A DNA stretch of 64,000 bases from Pictodentalium vernedei (lineage: Eukaryota > Mollusca > Scaphopoda > Dentaliida > Dentaliidae), in assembly GCA_031216915.1 (NCBI GenBank), contig CM062289.1:389152674-389216673 (forward strand). The letters are read 5' to 3'. A program made the position numbers and the translations under genes. Below the pieces are notes generated by a model. That model worked only from the letters and a program-made list of their open reading frames with translations. It was not told the origin of the DNA and ran no database searches. This document shows positions 1 through 10,398 of the stretch, piece after piece. Position 1 is the stretch's first letter; the number at the start of each line of letters is the position of its first letter.

Positions 1-775
1 CTTTGTTATCACCTTGGGACGAGAACGAGTGTTTCTGGTTACGGTCTAAAATTCAAGATGGCTGCCAGTGGCCATTTTGTACCGAAATTAGGTCTAATCA
101 GTTTTTTGTACACAACTTCTATACAGCTCAGACTAGAGGCCATATTTATGAACCAATCTTTACGAAACTTCTTGGGTACCTTTGTTATCACCGTGGGATG
201 AGAGCGAGTGTTTTTGGGTGTGGTCCAAAATTCAAGATGGCCACCAGCAGCCATTTTGTACCAAAATTAGTGCAATCAGTCTTTTGTACAGAACTTCTGT
301 ATGAAAGTTCTGATTTGAATAAATTTTTGTATGAATGTTTAGTAAAATGGAATACATCACATATTGTAAGGGTTTTTTTTTTCATGCAGAAATTATGCAA
401 ATTAGATGAACTTTGATTTATTCAGTGCTACTTACACAATGTGAGCACACATGTCAATACAGCTCAGGGTAGAGGCTGTATTTATGAACCGATCTTCACA
501 AAACTTCTTGGGTACCTTTGTTATCACCTTGGGACGAGAATGAGTGTTTCTGGGTACTGTCCAAAATTCAAGATGGCTACCAGTGGCCATTTTGTACCAA
601 AATTAGGTCCAATCAGTTTTTTGTCACAAGTTCTATATAGCTCGTATTTATGAATTGATCTTCACAAAACTTCTTGGGTACCTTTGTTTTCACCTTGGGA
701 CAGGAACAAGTGTGTTTTGGGATGCCTTTGTTATCACTGTGCTATGAGAACAACTATTTTGGGGTTAAGTCAGAC
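1..775. repeat. Tandem repeat R0, about 180-bp unit
   Basis: A unit containing 'tttgttatcacc(t/g)tggga', 'ttcaagatggc', 'ccattttgtacc' and 'aaacttcttgggtacc' recurs at about 1, 181, 517 and 681, with a partial copy near 727. The spacing is about 180 bp at first and irregular later, with a non-repeat insertion around 300-440. Open frames through it follow the repeat and are not genes. Confidence 0.8.
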
Positions 776-1002
776 CCACTCTGGGACTCAAAGTTTTCTT
801 TTCTAGTTTAGCATCTGTCTGTTACCCACCTTTACAATACTTTACCTTTTCCATTTGTTACAGGCAACGGTCAGTATTTATGTACAGACCGTTACAATAC
901 TTTATATGTACCTTTGTTATCAGGTCATTATCTAGATGTTTGTCATTGCTGTGTCACATACTACACATGCATGTCTTTGTCTTGACAAGTTGAGCTACAG
1001 TG

Positions 1003-1183
1003 TCATTGACACTTTCATTTGTCTCAAAAACATAGGTTATGACCCCTCGTTGGAACAAGCTCATCGAGCTCGTTCCAACAAGGGGTCATAACCTATGTTT
1101 TTGATACAAAAAATGAAAAACATTAGATATTCAAGATTTTTTTTGCAAGTGTCATCTGCTTTTCATATTAGGTAAAGGGTTAA
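1003..1183. mobile_element. Partial piggyBac-like MITE with long hairpin
   Basis: A 39-bp inverted repeat (1024-1062 against 1066-1104, 2 mismatches, 3-nt loop) is followed by a right end reading 'ggtaaagggttaa' with TTAA at 1180-1183. The same hairpin and end occur in the copies at 26495-26739 and 1262-8403. The left TTAA end is not recognisable here, so the copy is truncated or diverged. Assignment to piggyBac-like MITEs rests on the TTAA-CCCTTTACC ends and TTAA target. Confidence 0.6.
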
Positions 1184-1326
1184 TAAAGAAATATGAAATA
1201 CATTGATTTTCAGCTGTATTTATCCACTTATTTCGAAAAATATGTACTATCCATATAATATTTAACCCTTTACCCAACATAATGACCAAATCCTTATAGC
1301 GCTATTCACAAAAATCACCTTTCAAT

Positions 1327-1529
1327 ATTTTTATACTGTACCAATGACCCAGACATAGCTGGTGCTAACTCTTAAAATATAGGGCCAAACACAAATTTTG
1401 CCCCCCAATCCCCAAAATTTGCATCTAAAACCAAAGAAAACATGTCCTGAAAGGCCCTCCACACTTCGCCCCTACTGCGCATGCGCAGTGTCAAGGACGT
1501 TCTGAAATTGGCGCCATTAATCATTCTAA
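1327..1529 (+). repeat. DIRS-A1 left inverted terminal repeat
   Basis: It begins ATTTTTATACTGTACCAATG and runs to 'tcattctaa'. It is the inverse of 8002-8230 apart from about 40 bp of extra AT-rich sequence at the right terminus. It carries CTGCGCATGCGCAG at 1475-1488 and 'attggcgccatt' shortly after, which look like promoter motifs. Confidence 0.85.
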
Positions 1530-2661
1530 GTTTGGCCCTTCATCAGTTAACATCTGACTGATCTTTGTGCTTATAAATCTCAGTTTAAATGATGCCAGAC
1601 ACATAAATATTAGTGAAATGGTGATTCTAAGGAGGATAGAGAAGGAGGAGAGGAAAAAAATGTGTGTCAGAATATTATCAGGGCTGTAACTTAAAATTTT
1701 TTAATGAAATTATGTTAAGTTACCTATTTTCGAGGCAGCAGCCATTTTGTTGTCATTCTGATTATTTAGTTACACTGTTTTTTAAGTGTTTTCCTCTCTC
1801 CCTGTCCTTTAAGTCTCCCCTTGCTATTCTCCCATGCTTTTGGCATAGTTTTTGTAATTATTATTACTAAATTTTCTTGGGAGTTTTAGCTGATTAACAG
1901 AATGAATTCTGTTCTTTTCCCCATGTTTACGTCTTCACCTACGGGTGGTTAGGCGTTGTGTTCTGCATCTACCATCTGATGTTCTGCAGTTTCTTCCCTG
2001 GAAGTCTCTGTTTTGCATCAGATAGTGTATTTTTGGTAACTGATTTCGGGCCTGGGTGCCTGGAGCCTTATTTTAGTGTTTTTACACTCATTGTTTACAT
2101 TTACAACAGCCCTCTGTGTGAGGGGGGGATTTCTGGAAAATAATATCTTGATGTTATTTTAATCATAACTAGATACATTATTATTGTTCGTAAGTGTTGA
2201 ATAAATTGTTTAAAATATTTTAAAATTTTTGTCCACACTTAGGCTTGGGATCCATTGGGGCTCAACGTTACTTTTCAGAAACTTGGGCTGTTCTGAAAAA
2301 ATATTTTTTCAAAATATTTTGATTTCAATTATTTTTTCTATATTAATGGATCATATTATTATTATGTATTTGGATTGCCAGGGGTTAGTGCGAGTACCAG
2401 GACTTGTTTTCTTTTCACATTGAAAGGATATTGATCAATTATATTAAGAGGAAGTCTTCCTCTGACTTTATAATCATTCTATATGTGGTCAGTGTACTCG
2501 CATTAACTCCTGTTCTGTATCGTATGATTTCGATGACAATATGGGAAGCGTATGTCACGGTATGTTATTGGGGATTTGGACACTCCGGTCCTTTCCCCGC
2601 AGGGTCACTCTACTTTATCAATTTCTATTTCAGACGATCAAGATTAGGGTGATGTATCTGT

Positions 2662-5385
2662 GATGTCTTCCAACAGTGTGCCTCCGTCGTCACAATTAAT
2701 GAAGGGCTAGTGGAAAAGTGCTCATGTAAATACGCCAATTGCCTAAGAGGACCCTAGTAGGTTCGACGGCCTTTGACGTCCGCTAGCTCACCCGGTGTAG
2801 CGTCCATTCACCGAATGGTTCGGCAGCCGGGTTCGTCCGTTGCGGTCTAGAAGGAATTTTTGGGTGATGCGAGCACTCTAAATTAACCTAATGCACACCC
2901 AGTGACGGCGGATCGGAGGGAGAACGGAGGAAGCCTTTTAGTCCGGTTCATAGCTCGTTCCGGTCCATCCGGACGGCAAGCGAGAGAGGCCCCTCTCTCG
3001 TTCAACAACATCTGGCCCCAGATGTTGTGGTACAAAATGTGTCGCAAGCGGAGCATACGTCCGTCGCTCGGGACGCTCCGTTGTATAGGCAGTCCGCGGA
3101 GACTGCTAAGGCTTCCTCTTCTCGTCAGCGCACACGACCGCACCTTGGCTGCGTGACTGCCGATATATTACCAGCTTCGCCGATCAAGGATTCTTCGGCG
3201 ACCAGGTCACACCATCCGGTAGCCAGGGACACGAGGCCTGCAGACTCCGGACGTTCGCATAGGAAGTGTGCGGGAGTCAACGTACACGAAGCTTCCGGCG
3301 GCAATGCATCGTAAGACCGCTACTGCACAGGCCTCGGGAACGGACGTGCTTTCCTTAATAGCACATTTTATCGCAGCATCCCAGCATCAACTGAATCTGT
3401 CACATATATTTTATCCGACGATGCTGGGTCGGGACGCTCCGCGGAAGCGGGTACGGACGTCCGAAAGTTTCATCCGGTCCGACGGGATACCGAAAGGGAT
3501 TTGGAGGATTTCGAGCTTTCCCTTTCGGAACAACATATGCTGTTGTGTATGTCATCTGACTTGGTCTTCTACAGCTTCTTTCGTCGGACCAGAATGCTGC
3601 GATGCCGGATAAGAAACTGATAGCGTCGGTGGACTTAGAAATTTTGGGTTCGGTTCAGGGACATCGTCCCTCAGTTCCGACATAGTCCAATAATGTCACA
3701 CAAACTTTCGAATTATTGAACGACGCTATATATATTATTATTTTATGCTTGCTATAACCAAGCATTTCTGGTTTCTTGTTCGCAGAGTTATGGAGATGTC
3801 TTTCAAAAGTGTGCCTCTGTCGTCATAGTTAATGAAGAGCTAGCGGCAATAAGTGCTCATGGAATATGTCTATCGCCTACGGAGTGACATTCGCTAGCTC
3901 ACCCGGTGTAGCGTACATTCATCAAATGGTTCGGCTGCCGGGTTCGTCCGTTGCGGTCTAGGAAGGAGATTTGGGTGATGCGAGCACTTTAATTACTTTA
4001 GTACTCACCCAGTGACGGCAGATTGAGGACAGATCGGAGGAAGCCTGTTAGTCCGGTTCCTGGCTTGTCCAGGTCCGTCCGGGCTGTGAGCGAGAGAGGT
4101 CCCTCTCTCGTCCAACAACATAGGGGACCGCACGTTGTGGTTCAGATATTTTACATTCGGAGCATATGTCCGTCGGTCGGGACGCTCCGTTATATTGACA
4201 GTCCGAGAGACTGTCCTTAATGCTTCCTCATCCTCACAGCAGGGCACACGACCGCACATTGGCTACGTGACCTCGAGTATCCGATCAGTTTCGTCATTCA
4301 GTGATCGCGCCATTCGGTAGCCTAGGGACACGAGGCCTATACACTCCGTTCGCTCGCATATTGGTAGTATGCACGGGGTAACGATCACGGAGCTTCCAGC
4401 GGCAATGCATCGTAAGACCGCTTCTCCTCAGGCCTCAGTGACGGACGTGCTATCCGAGTTAGCACAGTTGTTTCGCAGCATCCCAGCAATTGACAGTTTC
4501 TCGGTCGAATCAGGAATTATCCGACGGCGCTGGGTCGGTGCGGTCCGCGGTTGCATCAGGTACGGACGACCGAACGCTTTATAGGGCCCGACAGGATGGC
4601 AAAAGGGATTCGAAAGATTTCGAGTTTTCCCTTTAGTAGTATTGGAAGCTGCCTTTCATATCTTCTGGCATTATCTTCCAGTGATTGTTATTTCGGACTT
4701 CATTGCTGCGATCTTGGATAAGAGACTTATAGCGTCATTGGACTCGGATTTTTCGATCGGTTCAGGGACATTGTCCCTGACTTACCAACGCAGTCCAATA
4801 TTGTCATTACAACATGTGTTTTATTTTTCGACGCTATATATATGTATATACAAGCCTGCTACCAAGCATGATAGTTTAGTTTCTTGTCCGCGTTGCTCAT
4901 TTCTGCCATTTTATCATTTATACGAATAGTTTATTTTGGCAGAGCAGGGCATACCGAGAGTTCATATGCGTCTAGACGGTGTGGTTAAAGACTGCATATA
5001 TTCTTTTTCGCCGTTTATGTCTTTTCCAATTTCAATGTTGGAAACGACATGATGTATAGTGGACTTAACTTAGACGCTTTATCATACGTAATCCGCCTTA
5101 CTGAGGCGTTATCATTACGTCTTCAAGAAAAGATTTACGGGATATTATTCTCAATGTAATTTCTTTTGAGGGCAGTAGTTTGTTCACGTATAACTCCGCC
5201 CTTCAGTGGCTGATTGGAGTTGGTTAGACGTGACGCAGCCCTAGCTACATCCACACGCGTGGATAGTAAGGTTAAGAACTCTCTCAGAGTCGCTTCATTC
5301 TCGGAGGAGCTTCTCTTCGACGACAACTTTTCGGCAATCCATGAATTGCTCGATTTACACGTTCTCTTGTCTATCTAGTGTTACA
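2662..5385 (+). pseudogene. DIRS-A1 gag-like region, tandemly duplicated and broken
   Basis: The start 'gtcttccaacagtgtgcctccg' aligns with the gag start of A4 (about 28582). It recurs as 'gtctttcaaaagtgtgcctctg' at about 3793, a period of about 1,131 bp. Each unit runs to the stretch matching A4 FELLNDAIF. The second unit continues into the gag C-terminal half, up to the part matching A4 SGEFLFDGKLS. Stops occur within the first 20 codons and frameshifts are frequent. The deletion that removed the gag tail and RT lies at about 5385. Confidence 0.7.
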
Positions 5386-7250
5386 AGAGATTCAGACTGG
5401 GGCAAACATTCGGTGGTTGACTCAGAGAGTGCCACCGCAGTTGCCGGACCCGAGTGTGGCTGTTATGACGGTTGCCAGTCAAACAGATTGGGATATAATA
5501 CTGATCCCTACGGATTCGAAGTGCCAGGGTCTTTGGGTTCCGCAGTCTCTTAGCAATCAGTTTTCTTCCGCGGAATAATGTTTTTTAGGCTTGCTTTATG
5601 TCATTGCATGAACATTATTCAGAAACGCATGCCCAAATCCTGTCCTTTAATTCGACAGTAGTGGTGTATCTCCGGAACCAGGGAGGCACTCTTTCGTTTC
5701 CGTTATTCAATTTAATGGAAAGAATCCGTCTGTTGGTTATAGTACACCAAGTTCAGTTTTGGTCCGTCATATTCCGGGTCGTCTGATTGTTTTACCGGAC
5801 TCCCGTTCTCTTACGGGTCGCTTGTTGCTGTCAGAATGGACTCTCAACAAACAAGTATTCAATCAGATTTGCTATCTATGGGAGCGCCCAATGATGATTT
5901 ATTTACGACACAGCTTGCTAATCAATTGCAGACGTATGTGTTGGCTTGTCCAGATCTCTGAGCTAATGTGGTTAACGCTCTATTGATCTATAGGACGGAA
6001 TGATAGGATACGCGTATCCTCCGGCGCTGTTGTTTCAGCAGGTATTGCTAAGATAAACAACCACAATACATTTCTGTTGATAGCATCTCTATCTTCACAG
6101 AGATCATGGGTAATTTACTCTCTTGTCTACTGTGGGTCTTAACGTGAAATCTTCCTCTATGTGAGGATCTTTTTTCACTGGGTAAATCGTGTCATCTTTA
6201 TCACAACCCGCAAGGTCGCAACCTTCATGTATTCCGTTGTGTGGTCCGTATTGCATTGTAAGCACTGTACTGGACGAGCTTTGGACGCGATTTCTTACTA
6301 TAGGAGATCCTCTTCTTCGCTATTCTATGCGGCTAAAGTGGAGGCTCTTCCGTCGTGGTGTAGGGATCATTATGTTCATATTGTTGATCCCTCCATACTA
6401 CTCATTGCAATTTTTTAGTATACTTGTTTCACAAGATCTACTGCAGCCTGTTATTATTTAGGTTATAGGTTTATGTTACCTCATACCTATGCACTCTACG
6501 ATAGTTTACAATTGAGTTTTTTGTCTCTTTATCTAAGTCAGTTAGTAACTTTTTGATAAATAGACTTAGAATCTTTAGATTAAATTCCTATATGGATTTT
6601 AACTTCGGTTCTTATTTAGCTAAGTAATCATTTGAGCCTCTGGAAACAGTAGTTTTCAAATTCTGACCTTTTAGACAGTAATTCTGTTGGTTTCTCTTTT
6701 ACTGTAGAGTCAGTGAGTTTCATGCACTATCGATGGATGATTTTCACTTTCGTAGTTTCGGAATCACTACTTCCGTTACTATTTAGGTTGGATTTTTGCA
6801 TAAGAGTTAGGCTCCTATTATCCGGAACCTATTATTTTAAGGTCCTTCCGTCTTCGTATGGGCATAGGCCTTTACTCTTGCCGGGTACAGTTTATGTATT
6901 TATAAACAGATATCTGTTTATTACTATGGGCGTAAGCTTCTTCTGTCTTTGATGCCTAGTAGATGGACGTTACGCTCCATTTTATTGTTAATGGATTCTA
7001 TTAACTATCGGTACTGCTTATGGTATATCATTGACTTAGCAGTTGTGCTTAAGATTTCGGCTCATGAAGTAAGAGTTCTGCTTCTTGGGCTTACATTAAT
7101 AGTGTCGCTATTATAGATTTTTGAAGGCCGCTCATTGCGCTCAGCCATCCACATTCATGAATTTTATCTCAGAAATATCGAGTCCATTTCTGGAGGCCTC
7201 TATTGTTAGGTCTATTATCTACTGCTCAGAATGTCATTCACTTAACAGTT
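5386..7250 (+). pseudogene. DIRS-A1 RNase H and tyrosine-recombinase remnants
   Basis: Aligned by eye with A4, 5386-5815 corresponds to the RNase H region (A4 41090-41500), and 5816-6110 to the 'EWTLNK...DLFAT' domain. 6140-7250 matches the recombinase, including relics of the AAKW core-binding region (about 6330) and of SSYGHRPL (about 6850). The catalytic HxxR region survives as 'gctcatgaagtaagagttctg' at about 7060-7080 in a broken frame. Confidence 0.65.
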
Positions 7251-7839
7251 GCTACTATAGCTAGGTAGGCTGTCTGTTTCGGCAGTGTCTCCGTTCTGCT
7301 GCCCTCTTCGCTCTGGGCTATTTGACCCAGGGCAAGAAAAAGGGTGGTGGGGGGGGGGGGGGGAGGGTGTTCCCTTGGATCACCTGTTTTACTATGAAAA
7401 CAAGGGGATACCTCCTCCGGAGTTAGTAATTCTGAGCTGTTATTGGGATGGTTGTTTAGTGAGAAGTTTAGGTTTTTAAAATTCATTCAAGTCTTAGTTT
7501 TTAAAGTATAGCTTTTGAATTTTGCATATGTCAACGGACATGATTATGCAATCCTCAGACACTTTTAGGAGTATAAGAGTCTCTATTCTCTAGACTTACT
7601 TTATTTATTGGCTTACTTTAAAAATTATTAGTATAAGGATTATATTGGATATTAATAGAGTACATGGATGTATGAAGCTCAATTTTGGAAGGTGTTGTAT
7701 CTTTCTAATTTATCATAAATAAGAAAGATACATGTAAGGCCTATTACTTCTTTTTCCCTACAGGGGATGACTCTATTTTATTTTATTGAGCGTATTCCAT
7801 TTTGCTCTATGTCCTTGGCCCTCCAGACTTTTTACTATT

Positions 7840-7928
7840 CAGCTATGTCTGGGTCATTGGTACAGTATAAAAATGTTAAAAAATTTATAGTAATTTATAT
7901 ATTTTTTATACTTACCAATGACCCAGAC
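7840..7928 (+). repeat. DIRS-A1 internal complementary region (ICR)
   Basis: 7840-7874 is the reverse complement of the element's first 35 bp. 7875-7928 is the reverse complement of its last 54 bp or so. The two halves abut at 7874/7875 with no spacer, so the segment encodes the right-end/left-end junction of a circular intermediate. This is a hallmark of DIRS elements. Confidence 0.88.
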
Positions 7929-8001
7929 GGGGATGGCCCTCCCAGGAGTTGGGAACTCTTGCCTCCCCACTGAGTACATAACGCTTACCAGGCACTGGTT
8001 A

Positions 8002-8230
8002 TTAGAATGATTAATGGCGCCAATTTCGGAACGTCCTTGACACTGCGCATGCGCAGTAGGGGCGAAGTGTGGAGGGCCTTTCAGGACATGTTTTCTTTGG
8101 TTTTAGATGCAAATTTTGGGGATTGGGGGGCAAAATTTGTGTTTGGCCCTATATTTTAAGAGTTAGCACCAGCTATGTCTGGGTCATTGGTAAGTATAAA
8201 AAATATATAAATTACTATAAATTTTTTAAC
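8002..8230 (+). repeat. DIRS-A1 right inverted terminal repeat
   Basis: This is the inverse of 1327-1529, with a right-terminal AT-rich extension ending 'aattttttaac' at 8230. CTGCGCATGCGCAG lies at 8043-8056. Confidence 0.85.
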
Positions 8231-10398
8231 TTTCACTATTTTTTTATCTCAAATCATAGGTGTGTATGCTCATTGGAATGAGCTTGTTGAGCCCATTCCA
8301 ATAAGGGGTTATAAGCTATGTGTATTTGACAAAAAATGAAAAAAATTAGTTATTCGAAAAGTTTGCAAGGGTCATTTGCTTTTCGTGATAGGTAATGGGT
8401 TAATATATGTTATTTTCTGCAGAACACGGCAAACTTGATGTTCACAAAACAGTTTGCATAAACCAGAGTTTCCGCTAGGGAGCCCTGGGATCCCCTGAAC
8501 GGCCCCATTCCCCCAGACATGTTAACCTCCCAAAATTTTTTTCAGGGAGATTGAAGAAAATTTTCAGGAAGATGACATGATTTTCAGGGAGATTTTTTTT
8601 TGCGCGTAGAAACCATGTGTGGATCGATCAATTTTAAATACAAATTAATACCAAATACCCCCCCCCCCCCCCACACCCACACAGGTATAACAGGAAACAG
8701 CCCAATAACAATACATCAACGGAACATATGCCATAAGTTCTACTAACTGGTGGTGAGTGACCCAGACCTATTAACCTCTGGAGGTGACTGTCAGTGAGAT
8801 TTTGATGAGCTCCCAGTGAGACTCGGATGCTTGTCAGTGAGATTTTTGCACGTGGGCAGCACATCAATAATTTCCATGTTACACCCCCCCCCCCCCCCCC
8901 CCCACACACACACATACATTAAACATTCCACCCTAATGTGTTTTATTTGAACAATTTGTCCTTTCAAAAGCCAAACCATAGAAATATAGAGAAAAACAGA
9001 AATCAGAAATATGGATGTGGTCATGTGCCAATATCTGAGCTTGTTCCAATGACATCCATATTTTTATACTGTACCAATGACCCAGACATAGCTGGTGCTA
9101 ACTCTTAAAATATAGGGCCAAACACAAATTTTGCCCCCCAATCCCCAAAATTTGCATCTAAAACTAAAGAAAACATGTCCTGAAAGGCCCTCCACACTTC
9201 GCCCCTACTGCGCATGCGCAGTGTCAAGGACGTTCCGAAATTGGCGCCATTTATCATTTCTAAGTTTGGCCCTTCATCAGTTAACATCTGACTGATCTTT
9301 GTGCTTTTAAATCTCAGTTAAATGATGCCAGACACATAAATATTAGTGAAATGGTGATTCTAAGGAGGATAGAAAAGGAGGAGAGGAAAAGAATGTGTGA
9401 CAGAATATTATCAGGGCTGTAACTTAAAATTTTTTAATGAAATTATGTTAAGTTACCTATTTTCAAGGCAGCAGCCATTTTGTTGTCATTCTGATTATTT
9501 AGTTACACTGTTTTTTCAAGTGTTTTTCCTCTCTCCCTGTCCTTTAAGTTCCCCCTTGCTATTCTCCCATGCTTTGGCATAGTTTCTGTAATTATTATTA
9601 CTAAAATTTCTTGGGAGTTTTAGCTGAATAACAGAATGAATTCTGTTCTTTCCCCATGTTTACGTCTTCACCTACGGGTGGTTAGGCGTTGTGTTCTGCA
9701 TCTACCATCTGATGTTCTGCAGTTTCTTCCCTGGAAGCCTCTGTTTTGCATCAGATGGTGTATTTTTGGTAACTGATTTCGGGCCTGGGTGCCTGGAGTC
9801 TTATTTTAGTGTTTTTACACTCATTGTTTACATTTACAACAGCCCTCTGTGTGAGGGGGGGATTTCTAAATAATAATATCTTTATGTTATTTTAATCATA
9901 ACTAGATACATTATTATTGTTCGTAAGTGTTGAATAAATTGTTTAAAATATTTTTAAAATTTTTGTCCACACTTAGGCTTGGGATCCATTGGGGCTCAAC
10001 GTTACTTTTCAGAAACTTGGGCTGTTCTGAAAAAATATTTTTTTCAAAATATTTTGATTTCAATTATTTTTTCTATATTAATGGATCATATTATTATTAT
10101 GTATTTTGATTGCCAGGGGTTAGTGCGAGTACCAGGACTTGTTTTCTTTTCACATTGAAAGGATATTGATCAATTGTTTTAAGAGGAAGTCTTCCTCTGA
10201 CCTTATTATCATTCTATATGTGGTCAGTGTACTCGCATTAACTCCTGTTCTGTATCGTATGATTTCGATGACAATATGGGAAGCGTATGTCACGGTATGT
10301 TGTTGGGGATTTGGACACTCCGGTCCTTTCCCCGCAGGGTCACTCTACTTTATCAATTTCTATTTTCAGACGATCAAGATTAGGGTGATGTATCTGTG

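Larger units (their letters stand above)
1327..8230 (+). mobile_element. DIRS-A copy A1, non-autonomous YR retrotransposon
   Basis: This 6.9-kb copy has inverted terminal repeats at 1327-1529 and 8002-8230 and an internal complementary region at 7840-7928. From left to right it holds a leader (1530-2660), two tandem degenerate gag units (about 2662-3790 and 3793-4860), the gag C-terminal half (to about 5385), RNase H remnants (5386-5815), the post-RNase H domain (to about 6110) and tyrosine-recombinase remnants (about 6140-7250). The whole RT core is missing between gag and RNase H. Stops and frameshifts run throughout, so nothing is translatable as a full domain. Most lesions are shared with A2 and A3. 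It is inserted in a piggyBac-like MITE without target duplication. Confidence 0.88.
1262..8403. mobile_element. piggyBac-like MITE (about 238 bp) split by DIRS-A1
   Basis: The left end is TTAACCCTTTACCCA at 1262 and the right end is 'ggtaatgggttaa' at about 8391-8403, giving TTAA on both sides with inverted ends. Removing DIRS-A1 (1327-8230) leaves 65 + 173 bp, which resembles the intact MITE at 26495-26739 in length and in its central hairpin (about 8262-8330, degenerate). It has no coding capacity. Confidence 0.65.

Noticed and set aside
1..775. CRISPR-like array from regularly spaced repeats
   Set aside because: Units are long (about 180 bp) and the whole unit repeats, with no variable spacers. 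The genome is eukaryotic.
1327..8230. Interpretation of DIRS-A ends as LTRs or as a DNA transposon with TIRs
   Set aside because: The repeats are inverted, there is no target duplication, an ICR joins both ends, and the remnants are RNase H and tyrosine recombinase. This combination is specific to DIRS-type elements.
8634..8915. Glycine-rich antisense frames at C tracts (also at about 50600)
   Set aside because: They read through homopolymers and CA repeats in the hAT-like element.
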